Source of the DNA: Brachycybe producta
Taxonomy: Eukaryota > Arthropoda > Diplopoda > Playtdesmida > Andrognathidae
DNA length: 64,000 nucleotides
Reading direction: 5' to 3'
Assembly (NCBI GenBank): GCA_036925085.1
Contig: JAUPFP010000063.1
Coordinates: 742,575 to 806,574 of the forward strand
Positions 1 to 10,554 of this stretch are shown here, in pieces. The notes beneath the pieces were generated by a model that worked only from the letters and a program-made list of their open reading frames with translations, did no database searches and had not been told where the DNA came from. Within the stretch, counting starts at the first letter, position 1; each line of letters opens with the position of its first letter. A program made the translations under genes and the position numbers.

Positions 1-32
1 ATTTGTGAAGATATATTTGAACACGTAAAATT

Positions 33-97
33 TGACCAAACATGGCGGCATTAAACGTTGAATCATATGCGTTTAAAACGCCATAGTAGTACACCTA
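33..97. repeat. Short ATGGCG/CGCCAT foldback, copy 1, upstream of RAB18
   Basis: A short inverted repeat with ACATGGCGGC on the left and ACGCCATAGTAGTACACC on the right, about 240 bp before the RAB18 start codon. Five similar copies lie at 10045-10111, 10760-10820, 20581-20643, 57851-57905 and 58088-58145. The shared arm is roughly GTGTACTA, a few bases, then ATGGCGTT. It could be a tiny MITE or a regulatory hairpin, and the ATGGCGGC core resembles a YY1 site. The rest of 1-335 has no coding signal and is taken as the RAB18 promoter and 5' UTR. Confidence 0.55.
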
Positions 98-335
98 GTT
101 TATCTAATAACGATATGAATCAGGCTTCACTATGTGTATGTTGAAGATTATTATGATGCCTTTTGTTTTTATTATTAGGTTTGTTAGATTAAAAATAACA
201 GTCAGCTGATTGACCGCCGCCATTTTGTTAATTACATCGCATTTCAGACTTTATTCTGGTTTTATTTCCGTGTCTTTCGCTTTGTTTATTTTTTCTCTCG
301 ACGGTTTATTTTCTTATTTGCATTTGATAATCGTA

Positions 336-3300
336 ATGGAAGACGATATACTTACGACGCTTAAGATATTAATACTAGGAGAAAGCGGAGTTGGAAAATC
401 AAGGTGAATTTCAATGAGAATTAAGAGAAAAATGACGTCTATTAAAGTTGCGCGCGTGGGCGCTAAAGGCAGAACAAGAGTTAAAACAAGGCGTCGCTGG
501 TTGCCATGACGACGGCACGTGCGGCGTGATACCATTATTATACAAGCTCTCTTTTTTTTTTTCCTGATTGGTCAGCCTTGCGGTTTTATTTCGTAACATC
601 CAGCAAGTGATGAATGACGTCACACTTGTTGTTCAGTCAACAGCTGTTTACGTAATGTTAGATGCTTCGGTAGACGCATACGCAAGAAAGGCGCGCGCGC
701 GAAATATTGTTGGTTTCCACGTGTTGGCCACGTGCTTCATATGTTTTCTTGTGTTTTTTCTTCTAGTCTTTTGCTGAGGTTTACCGATGATACGTTTGAT
801 ATTGAACAAAGCGCAACGATTGGAGTTGATTTTAAAGTGAAATCGCTTAATGTCGATGGAAATTACGTCAAATTAGCCATTTGGGTTTGGTTTTTCTGTA
901 CATTTTTTGTGAAGATTTAAACCATAATTCGTTTTTTTTGTGTGTGTGTGTTTGTTTTTTAAGGACACGGCTGGTCAAGAAAGGTTTCGTACTCTTACAC
1001 CGAACTTCTACAGAGGAGCGCAAGGAATCATTTTAGGTTTTAAGCTTGTTTTTTAAAGTGTAAACGCGTCCTTTGAACTCTTTGGTTATTTCTGTCTTCT
1101 GAGAGCAAAAATTAAGAGAGAATTTGATTAGCAAAACCTACTTATAGCCTCTATTGAGGAAGATTGTTTAGCGTTTTTGCCCTATTTCGTAGCGGCTAGA
1201 GGTGTCAACGTTTCGGAACCGGTAGAACCAGTTCGCCAGTTACTGTAACTGATACAACCGGTTCGCCAGTTTCGGTCGAACTGATAATAACTGGTTCCGA
1301 ACCGAGTAGGTTCGGTTCTATGCTTCGCCACGTCTGACTAATGTGAAAATGCATATTGTGAACTGGTTCTAATCAGTTCGTCGATCTTGACGAGCCGGTT
1401 CAAATGCATTAGCAGATTTGCGCAACAGATTGGATTAATGTGCTGTGCAATATTACGCATATCTGCGTAAATCTGCTAATACATATTGGGAACCGGTTTA
1501 TCAAGATCCACGAACTGATCTGAACCGGTTTCCAAAAAAATTTCCTACCGATTAAACCAGTTTCGAACCATGTAGGTTCGGTTCGGTTCTACCCGTTGCC
1601 ACTTCTAAAAAAAAAAAAAAATAATGGCCATTTTTAACGTTTTTGTTTGTTTTGTAGCTTACGATGTTTCGTGTCGGTCATCTTTTAACAAATTGGACAT
1701 TTGGCTAAATGAGTTAGAGACGTTTTGTAACGTTCACAACGTCGTTAAGATGTTGGTCGGCAACAAAATCGACAAAGTGCGTTCGTTTACGAGGCTGTTT
1801 CTTTGCAAAGTTAATTGCATTGTGTTTTTTTTTTTTCCTTCGCTCGTTATTAGGGTTCTCGTGAAGTGAGTCGCGAAGAAGGAGAGAAATACGCGAGACG
1901 ACATTCGATGCTCTTCATCGAATCGAGCGCAAAGACGAAGGACGGAGTTCAGTTGGCTTTCGAAGAACTCGTAGAAAAGGTTTGCAAGCAATATAATTGA
2001 TTACATATTCATTGCAAATTGCAGTCCGTAATGTTGGAAATTTCATCAAATTGTTGAAATTGTTGAAAAAGCTCGGGTTTGATTGAACAGAGAAGGTAAA
2101 AATGGTGAAATACGAAGAAAATCATAAATTGTATGGAAATTTCATCAAAAGAAAAAAAATCAGCTGACGAAATGTGAGAAAAATTATGAATTTTGTAGAT
2201 GTTTCATTCAAGATTCGTAGAAATTCGTTCTTTTAACACGAAATTCTGTTATCACAAAATATATTCAAATCCCTTCCATTTTGTGTTAAACGGTTTCCAC
2301 TGTATTTTCAAATGTAGTAAAAAATCGTTTAACACGAAATATATTTTCGGTCTTGTTTTTTGAGTAAAATATATTCTTTTAACACGAAATTCGTTTAAGA
2401 CGAAAAAATTGTCCAATCTCTTCCCTTTCATCCTAAACCGATTTACTTTGAAAAATATAAAAAATCGTTTAACACGAAATATATTTTCGGTCTGGTTTTT
2501 TTTAAAGTAAAATATATTCTTTTAATGCGAAATTCGTTTAAGACGAAAAAGTTGTCCAATCTCATCCCTTTTGTCTTAAACCGCTTTACTTCGAAATAAG
2601 TAAAAAATCGTTTAACACGAAATATATTTTCGGTCTGGTTTTATAAGTAAAATATATTCTTTTAACACGAAATTCGTTTAAGACGAAAAAGTTGTCCAAT
2701 CTCTTTCCTTTCATCTTAAACTGCTTTACTTTGAAAAATATAAAAAAATCTTTTAACACGAAATATATTTTCGGTCTGGTTTTTTTGAAAGTAAAATATA
2801 TTCTTTTAACACGAAATTCGTTTAAGACGAAAAAGTTATCCAATCTCTTCCCTTTCCCCTTTCGTTTTAAACCGCTTTACTTTGAAATAAGTAAAAAAAA
2901 ATCGTTTAAGACGAAATATGTTTTCGGTCTGGTTTTTTAAGAGTAAAACAAATTCGTTTAACACAAAAAAAAAAAAATTCTAGTCTCGTCCATTTCGTGT
3001 TAAACGGTTTCCACTGTTTTTTCAAATGTAGTAAAATCTTTTAACACGAAATATATGTTCGGTCTTTTCTATTAGAATAGCAAAAATTCTTTTAACACGA
3101 ATTAATTTGAAAATTATTTTAAGACGAAATTTTTTTCGGGTCTCGTCCATTTCGTGTTAAACGGTTTCCACTGTACTTTCAAATGTAGTAAAAATCGTTT
3201 AACACGAAATATATGTTCGGTCTCTTCTATTAGAATAGCAAAAATTCTTTTAACACGAATTATATTTGAAAATTATTTTAAGACGAAATTTTTTTCCGGT

Positions 3301-3482
3301 CTCGTCCATTTCGTGCTAAACGGTTTCCGCAGTCTTAATTAAAATGTTTTTTTTTTTGATTTTCCTTTCAGATAATTCAAACACCCGGATTGTGGGAATC
3401 GAAAGAATCCGGATTCAGGATCAAAGCAACAGACAGTTCCGGTTCTTCTTCGTCTTGTATGTGGAAAATGTGCGGTTATTGA
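336..3482 (+). CDS. RAB18: Rab18 small GTPase, six coding exons
   Basis: Ras-superfamily GTPase. Rab18 acts at the endoplasmic reticulum and lipid droplets. Exons: 336-403, 767-884, 964-1036, 1658-1776, 1854-1979, 3372-3482; all phases match and give 204 aa (human Rab18 is 206). Visible motifs: starts [19 protein letters not shown]-loop GESGVGKS (residues 15-22); switch I region ending [22 protein letters not shown] (switch II); NKID; ESSAK. The signature WLNELETFC and the C-terminal [10 protein letters not shown] are Rab18-specific. The second donor is weak (TGG|GTTTGG). The predicted tail ends CMWKMCGY, so the usual terminal CxxX box is missing. Introns 3 and 5 carry repeats. Identity is very secure; the last few residues are not. 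Confidence 0.95.
1197..1607. mobile_element. Foldback MITE in RAB18 intron 3
   Basis: The ends are inverted copies: TAGAGGTGTCAACG at left, CGTTGCCACTTCTA at right. The body is rich in repeated AACCGGTT/GGTTCG blocks in both orientations. TAGAGGTG-type ends suggest a hAT-like non-autonomous element, but I see no clear target duplication. No coding capacity. Confidence 0.6.
2225..3340. repeat. Tandem repeat of about 150 bp in RAB18 intron 5
   Basis: Six or more diverged units, each containing TTTAACACGAAATATATTTT, then TTCGTTTAAGACGAAAAAG, then a TCCAATCTCTTCC block. The last two or three units are a variant with TTTCGTGTTAAACGGTTTCC. The short reading frames across it simply follow the repeat. 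A related fragment lies near 33010-33050. Confidence 0.75.
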
Positions 3483-3867
3483 AAAACAACAACAGGTTAC
3501 CCGTTTCTGGTTATGATTTTTTTTTTTAAAAAAAACTTGAATTTTGAATCTTTCCGATTTATTAATCGGTTAAATTCGATGCGAGAGCGCGACCAATAAT
3601 TAAAAGCGAATCATTTAAAAAAAATGCCAAAGCATAACTTAAAAAAGCGAAAGCATAACTTAAAAGGGCCAACATTTCCGTCGTTATTTTCTTTTCGTCT
3701 AAAGAGATGTTTAATATTTTTTTTCCCTCTGCTTTTTCGTTAAAAAAAATATTAACATAAAAATTTAAAAATATAATAACTATTTTTTAATAAATTCACA
3801 ATTAATTATTTATTAAAATTGTTTTTTTTTTGGATAAATAGAAAAACAGACTGGCTTTTGTTTTGCT

Positions 3868-4388
3868 TAAGGTGGCTTTATAGATATTTATTTGTTTTTG
3901 TCCTTCCAGATGGCGCCACTACAGTGGCTATTGTGTTCTATAGGAGGTCTCTTAAACTCCTATTTTTCAAGCGAACGCGTTTTTTTCAGAAGAAACATTA
4001 CGAAAAAAACTCAAAAAGTGTTTTAAAAACTAGAATAGTTGATAATAATGCTTTTAATGTTTTTTCAATGATGATATCTTTCAAAATAAACTTTTTATGA
4101 CAGTTTGAAAAAAAAAGGCCGAAAATAGGTTTTTCACAAAATTTCAATGGAAAAAACGGGTCATTTTTCAATAAAATTGTTTATTTTTAAAGATATTTCA
4201 ATGAAAAAACTTAACAAAATCTTTTACCATTCTAGTTTTGAAAACAATTTGAATTTTTTCGTGAGAAAGTTTCTTCCACCAAAAAACTGCAGTTTTGAAA
4301 GAAAAAAAAATATATTTTTCAAGCGAACGTTTTTTCAGGAGAAAACATTACGAAGAAATTCAAAATGTTTTAGAAACTAGAATAGTTG
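3868..4388. mobile_element. Remnant of the GATGGCGCCACTGCAGTGG foldback family
   Basis: Starts AAGGTGGCTTTATAGATATT and includes CAGATGGCGCCACTACAGTG. It continues into AAGCGAACG and AACTAGAATAGTTG blocks that recur in partly inverted order. The same modules occur at 32390-33010 and, as a full palindrome, at 48305-48860. No coding capacity. Confidence 0.55.
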
Positions 4389-4411
4389 TTGCTTTCACCA
4401 GGAAATGTATT

Positions 4412-4985
4412 GCACTTAGGCTTGCCACCTTTCCTCCTTTGTGGAGGACAGTCCACCATTTGGGGGAAATGTCCTCCTTTGTGAAGGACAGTCCACCATT
4501 TGGGGGAAATGTCCTCCTTTGTGAAGGACAGTCCACCATTTGGGGGAAATGTCCTCCCTTGTGAAGGACAGTCCCTCATTTGGGGGAAATGTCCTCCTTT
4601 GTGGAGGACCCTCCGTTTGGGGGAAATGTCCTCCTTTGTGGAGGACAGTCCTCCGTTTGGGGGAAATGTCCTCCCTTGTGGAGGACAGTCCTCCGTTTGG
4701 GGGAAATGGCCTCCTTTGTGGAGAACAGTCCTCCGTTTGGGGGAAATGACCTCCTTTGTGGAGGACAGTCCTCCGTTTGGGGGAAATGACCTCCTTTGTG
4801 GAGGACAGTCCTCCGTTTGGAGGAAATGTCCTCCGGCCAGGACCGTCCTCCACGAAGGCAAACATGTCCTCCACACAATAAATTGTATAAAAACTTAAAT
4901 ACGTTCGTGAAGGACGGACCTGGCCGGAGGGATAGTTCTTCCGAATGGAGGACTGTCCTCCACAGGTGGCAAGCCTAATGTGCAT
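4412..4985. mobile_element. TIR element carrying an internal 40-bp minisatellite
   Basis: The outer ends are inverted: TTAGGCTTGCCACCT at 4416-4430 and AGGTGGCAAGCCTAA at 4964-4978, both reached through TGCA/TGCAC. Between them, 4432-4830 is about ten copies of a 40-bp unit with GTCCTCCTTTGTG, GGACAGTCC and TTTGGGGGAAAT. The later units drift from CACCATTTG to CTCCGTTTG. Several frames stay open because of the repeat. No transposase. Confidence 0.7.
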
Positions 4986-5242
4986 CCGACATTTCAATTG
5001 TTGCTCTTCCGGTTCACGTGCAATGAAGTTTCGATGTTGCATTGGTTGCGAGCACGGTTTCTCTTTTAAAATCGACTATTTCGTAAATATATAAAACTAT
5101 TTTTTAATTAATTCGGCAAGTGAAAAAAAGAGACGCGTTACAAACAGAACAAAAATATGCGGGACTTAAATTTGCAAAACGTTTGAAAATAAGAAAAAAA
5201 AACACGGTTGATGATCTTTTTACGATATATGAAAAAAAAAAA
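4986..5242. other. RAB18-CYP20 intergenic, no feature
   Basis: AT-rich sequence just beyond the CYP20 stop codon. A short frame at 5120-5317 is lysine-rich, overlaps the last CYP20 exon on the other strand, and resembles nothing I know. I see no feature here. Confidence 0.4.
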
Positions 5243-8200
5243 TCAAAGATGGTCGCTTCTTTTATTGATCTTTATCCAAATCTCATCGTCGGGTTTGGTA
5301 AAGACGCAGTAATTTGACAGAACCACTTGATCATCCACTAGTTTGACCTCCAGGTGGCGCAGAACAACGACCAGAACGACCGTTACGAACGTCCGTGCGA
5401 AATCTTCGGCGGGACACTTCCGTTTGCCATCGACACCGAAAGGACACGATGCAAAAGGAACTGTTTCGACATCTTGCGAGAATCTTTCCAAATCAAACCT
5501 AATTAGACAATTTCAAAATTAATTTTAGAAACTAGAAGAGTAAATGAATCAAGTCTCCTTCATTTGCATATTTTTTTTTTTTCAAATTGGCTGCTTCAAA
5601 GAAGAGGAAGAAAATGTTTTAATATTAACTTTTCTGGATCCGTCCATATTTGAGGATCGTTCTGAACGACACCAACGGCTCGAACAACCGGCGTTCCTTT
5701 CGGTATTCGGTGGCCACCGATTTCGATATCGATCTCTTGCGTTCTCGTCATAAACGGAACGATGGAAGCGATTCGAAGCGTCTCATCGATCGCTTGTCGT
5801 GTAGAACTTAAAAAGATGATAAAAAGGTTAATCGGTTTTCGGATCGAGGGAATTTGCAGAAATTGTTGTTCTGAACTTCTCACCGAAGTAACTTGACGTT
5901 TTCTTGGCTGTTGATGTCTTTTACGTTCTTAATCGCAGCTGATTCTTTGGCGATTTCGTTTTGAATGTCTCGATCGATAGCCAAATGATAGAAAATCCAC
6001 GTTAAAACTAGAAAATGATCAAAAGAAAATTAATTCGTGGTTAAATAATGAACAGAAAAGTTCATTTTTTTATGTTTTAGAAGAAGAAAAAAAGGTTATG
6101 TAGAAATTCAAAATTAAAAACTAGAAAAATAAATTTACTATTTACGATATTCACGATTACTTTCAAAATAAACTATTTCAGTTTGAAAATTATCAAATTT
6201 TGTACTTGTTTTTTTCTCTTTAAATAGTTTATTTTTAAAGATTGCTATTTAAAAATGCTTTCATTTGTTTTATTTTTTATATTGTTTAAAATAAACGATT
6301 TAGAAGCAACTTTTCGAAAAAAAATCCCAAATGTGTTAGAAACTAGAATAGTAAATAAATTTACTGAAAATATTTTCCATTTCTCAATATCTTTCAAAAT
6401 AAACTACTGTGTTTAGGAAGCAACTTTCAGAAGAAATTCAATCTTTGTTAGAAACTAGAATAGTAAATAAATACACTTATTTTTTATGATATTGTTTAAA
6501 ATAAACGATTTAGAAACAACTTTCCGAAGAAAATCAAAATTTATTAGAAACTAGAATAGTAAATAAATTTACTGAAAATATTTTCCATCAACAATCTCTT
6601 TTAAAATAAACGATTTAGGAAGCAACTTTCAGAAGTTTATTTTGAGCGATAGCTTCATAAAAAATGCTTTCATTTATTTTACTATTCTAGTTTCTAACAA
6701 AATTTGAATTTCTTCTGAAAGTTGCTTCCTAAACACAGTAGTTTATTTTGAAAGATACTGAAATGGAAAATATTTTCAGTCCATTTATTTACTATTCTAG
6801 TTTCTAACACATTTTGATTTTCTTCTGAAAGTTGCTTCTAAATCGTTTATTTTAAACACTATAATAAAAAAATTGAAAATAACAATTTTCAATTTTTACG
6901 AAAACTTTCAAAATGAACGTTTTTATGAATTTTTTTTTATCAATTTTCATTACGGAAATTGATTTAAAAAAACACGTAAAATTATGTTAGTTTTCATAAT
7001 GAATTGCAACGAAAAGATTACGAGCCGCTGCTAGCGTCTAAGCTAAGGTTGCGAAGTTGTTACATAGATTGCGTTGAAGACGAAAAGGAGCAGTGGGAAC
7101 TCGCACGTAGAGGCTAAGCGGCACCTAATCGAAAGAACTTCTTCCACCAGTCGAATACAAAGAGATTCAAACCGTACGATTTGAGGTCGTATGAAAGCCA
7201 AAGTGGACGAAAGTAAGAATCGTATCCACGATTTCTTCCTCTTTGGCTTCGTAATCCGTTTTCAGCAGTTCGTCGACAAAAAGCGAAGTCTCGTTTGGTT
7301 GCAATCCCTTCTTGCGATCTTCAATCATTAATTTGATCTGCTTTCGTAACGCTTTGATCGCTTAAAACAAACAACATTGAAAGATAAAAAGCGCTTTTAT
7401 TGATGTTTGCAGCGCAAAATGAATGAAGTTTACCATTTTCTACGTTCTGTTTTGTAGTTTCGTCGTTTTCCGAACGGTGTCCTTTGAGTTTTTGCTCGAT
7501 GTCAAAAGAACACTTAAACAAATACGTATATATTAGAAAAATAACTTAACTCAAAGATACTTCTTATAGTTACTTTTATTCGAGCACATATTTTTTAAAA
7601 AAAGTAACTGTAATGCGAGTTACTTTTAGTTTCAGTTTGTTTTCCAAGTACTATGACTTATTACTGTTACTTGGCTTAGTTTCTTAAGAAAGTAACTATA
7701 ATTTGTGTAGAGTTAATTTGCTTTATTGTTAGTTGACTGCATAAAGTAACTAGGTACTTCATAAAGTAACTCGGTGCTTCATAAAGTAACCAGTTACTTC
7801 ATAAAGAAACCAGGTGCTTCATAAAGTAACTAGGTACTTCATAAAGAAACTGTAATTTGAGTTATTTTGAATATCACTTCGTTACTTTGGAAAGTAACTT
7901 AATTTGTGGAAAGTTACTTCAAAAAGTAACTAAAATGGTGAACTTTATAGTTTAATTCATAAAGTAACTGCTACAAGTGTTACTTCGTTGTTTAGTTACA
8001 GTTACTTTTTTTTTTATTACTTTTTTTAAATTTTCACTCATTTTGACTTACAATTTCAAAGTTTCGTTTAAAACTCAAAACGTTATCCGTTTTACGAAAG
8101 AAACCACCGAAAAGAGCAACGAGAATCGATTTCATTACGAGTGCCGTTAAATATCCGTTCAACGGAACGTGTTGTTCGGAAGGCAAAGATTCCAATTTGT

Positions 8201-9753
8201 GAACCATTTCTTCCGACATCTGAGTTTGAATTCCGTAAAAAAAAAACGAATTCGTAGTTTATTAAAAGTTCAATTTCTTTTAAACGAATTTTAAAATCAC
8301 TTCTTCGAAGATCAAAGTAGAATTTCTGCATTTTGCTTCTTCCGATAGAATCCGAGTTAACACTTTATGTTTCTGTCGTGCCGTAGTTCCGTTCTGAAAG
8401 AAGATTCCGTCTTTGCCGAGAAGTGGTTTAAAAGCTGCAAACAGATCACCTTTGAAAATAAATAAGAAAAATGGATGAAATCTTTCTCGTAGTATTAATT
8501 TTGCGCAAAATAGGTACAAATTGAAAGATTACTCTCTCTCTCTCTCTCTCTCTCACCCGCTCGATTAAACACGTATTCGTGTTCTTCGAAGAGTTTCGGC
8601 GAAGCCAAACTGACAACTAACTGGGTTTCTAACCAGAAAGAAGCAATCGGACCATAAGTTTCGTGAAGTTCGATTAGAAATTCATGAAGACTTCCTTTTT
8701 GTTGAATGTCCGAAATGTTGCCTTCTCTATATTTATATTAATAGAAACCATATTCGTTTGAATAGAAGTTGAATGTGTTTTAGAAACTAGAAGGGCAGCT
8801 CAATCATTTAAGGGTGTTTTTTCATGATATCTTTCAACATTAATTACATTTTTTTAATTATAAACGTATGCAATTAATCTTTAAAGATTGAAAAACCACT
8901 AAACACAAATTGTTAAACAATAAACAATATTTAATTAGTGGTTTTATTGGTCTTAATTTTAACTAAAAATTGAAGTTTTTGACTTTTGAATCACCCTGTA
9001 CATTACTGTATTTAATTAATTAATATATTAATTATCATATGATGGATAATTAATAGTTAACAGCCACTAAACACACATTGTTAAATAATAAACTATTTAA
9101 TTATTGGTTTTGCTGGTTTTAATTTTAACTAAAAATTAATTTTTCAACTTTTGAATCACCCTGTACATTACTGTATTTAATTAATTATTATTATATTAAC
9201 TATCATTTGATGTCATTAATGGATAATTAATAATTGACAGCCACAAATCACACATTGTTAAACAATAATAATGTTTAATTGGTGGGTTTTCACTTTTAAT
9301 TTTAACTAAAAATGTGATTTCAATATTTTGAATCACCCTGTACATGATTAGCCTATTAAATTTATTAATTAAAAATCAATATGATTTGACGCAATTAATG
9401 GGATAGCATTGGCAGCCACTAAACACACATTGATATATATTAGTAATGTTTACTTCATAAAAATCAAAGCAATTTTTTAATTAAAATTAGCTCAGTTTCC
9501 ACCATATTTTTAATTGACATAAGCAAGTTATACTCAAGATTGATACCCACTTCCGGTCTGATGGATCGCGACCTGGAATAGTAGTTCCGCTTTTGCGCGA
9601 GCCCTGAAATTGTATCAAAAAAATATATAAAAGAAATGACGTCATTTGTTGACGTTATGATCTGCAGAAAAAGAAACTTACGGGATAAAGATAAAACACA
9701 GTTATTATAAGAACAGTCACAAATGTAGCAGCGAAAATAACAAAATCCAACAT
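5243..9753 (-). CDS. CYP20A1: CYP20A1-like cytochrome P450, ten coding exons
   Basis: Orphan P450 of the CYP20 clan, a haem-thiolate enzyme with a single N-terminal membrane anchor; substrate unknown. Exons in order of translation: 9682-9753, 9551-9603, 8557-8726, 8301-8449, 8052-8219, 7434-7512, 7178-7360, 5884-6007, 5630-5806, 5243-5498. Phases match throughout and give 476 aa (human 462). It starts MLDFVIFAATFVTVL, matching vertebrate CYP20A1. Other matches: GSLHEFL and ASFW in exon 3; SEQHVPL and MKS in exon 5; I-helix region FGFHTTSN rather than AGxDTT; K-helix ETLR; FDLERF; haem loop FGVDGKRKCPAEDFA with the ligand Cys. This haem loop is closer to the P450 consensus than the human one as I recall it. 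Introns 5 to 9 are full of repeats. The gene is divergent from AAAS. Confidence 0.93.
5518..6860. repeat. Cluster of TTTTAGAAACTAGAA foldback pieces in CYP20 introns 8-9
   Basis: Copies of TTAGAAACTAGAA(G/T)AGTAAAT and its reverse complement occur near 5523, 6112, 6345, 6447, 6545, 6690 and 6800. They are joined by TTCAAAATAAACGATTTAG blocks. 6330-6640 and 6650-6860 are in opposite orientation, so the region can fold back on itself. The cluster is interrupted by exons 8 and 9 but shows no coding function. Confidence 0.7.
7555..8030. repeat. Degenerate GTAACT-rich tandem repeat, CYP20 intron 5
   Basis: Units of about 20 bp built on CATAAAGTAACTAGGTACTT, most regular at 7738-7850. The same GTAACTGA vocabulary builds the much longer array in the last AAAS intron (16640-18940). 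Confidence 0.65.
8531..8554. repeat. (CT)n microsatellite at a CYP20 donor site
   Basis: A run of CT dinucleotides that, on the gene strand, is GAGAGA immediately after the exon 3 donor GTGAGA. Other GA/CT tracts lie at 24500-24518, 33162-33410 and 42823-42868. Confidence 0.9.
8930..9440. repeat. Tandem repeat, period about 190 bp, with GAATCACCCTGTACAT
   Basis: Three diverged units in CYP20 intron 2, each with TTTTAACTAAAAAT, TTGAATCACCCTGTACAT, a TTAATTAAT run and GCCACTAAACACACATTG. Ends of the CACCCTGTA type are common on Tc1/mariner-like elements in arthropods. Here the motif sits inside a satellite-like repeat. Confidence 0.65.
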
Positions 9754-10554
9754 TGCAAAATGACTTTTATCAGCGTAAAAAAAAAACTAGATATTTGTGT
9801 CCTGAAATTCAATAACGTTCATGAAATGTACGTTTACGGTTGCGTTTATCGTAAGAGCAGGTTTTGCGTTTATGTGAAGTGTATAAAGTTGAAAGATCGC
9901 TTCGTTAAGAATTGTAACAAATCAGCAAACGTAAATGTATGCAGCGTATATGTGTGTGTGTGTGTGTGTGTGTTTCTGACTCCTTTTGGGTGTAAGTAAT
10001 CATCTTTCCAGTATTATTTTGAAGCCACAGAACGGCCACATTTCGCGTACCAATATGGCGTTTTTACATATGATATATGTTAATAGAATGCAACGCCATA
10101 GCAGTACGCCCAATTTGCTGTATTTTATAACTTGACGTCACGCCATTGTTTTGATTTTTTTGTGCGAAGCGCTCAGGATCGTTCCACAGAAGGGATGATT
10201 GTTGACAGTGTTGTCCGATGTAAACTTTTAAATGTAATTTTTTGTTCTCTATACATATTACTATAAAATCCAATTTATTTCAGTAATATGTTACTAAGTA
10301 TAAATGAGTAGTTATTGTTAATTAAATTGCAATTATATTGTTATAACAATTCTTCTGTTTTGTTTTTTATAATGATGATTTTTATTTTGAATTATGTATC
10401 TGGCAACACAACTTATCATAAAAACTGTGAGAAGTAGATTGTTTTACGATAAATGGCGGTGTGATTTTAGCAAGTTGAATTTTAGCCGGTTGAGCGTTTT
10501 TCTTTGTGTTTGTAAGTAATTTTTTTGTGTTTTTGTTATAAAAAACATTCGGAA
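9754..10554. promoter_or_regulatory. Divergent CYP20/AAAS intergenic region
   Basis: About 800 bp between two start codons pointing away from each other. It holds a (TG)n tract at about 9953-9972, a TGACGTCA site near 10134-10141, and the second copy of the ATGGCG foldback at 10045-10111. A shared promoter is inferred from the arrangement; no TATA box is evident. Confidence 0.5.
10045..10111. repeat. ATGGCG/CGCCAT foldback, copy 2
   Basis: Left arm GCGTACCAATATGGCGTTT, right arm AACGCCATAGCAGTACGC. It sits in the middle of the divergent promoter region. Confidence 0.65.

Noticed and set aside
4370-5042. Several 100-208 codon frames on both strands
   Set aside because: All are in the 40-bp minisatellite.
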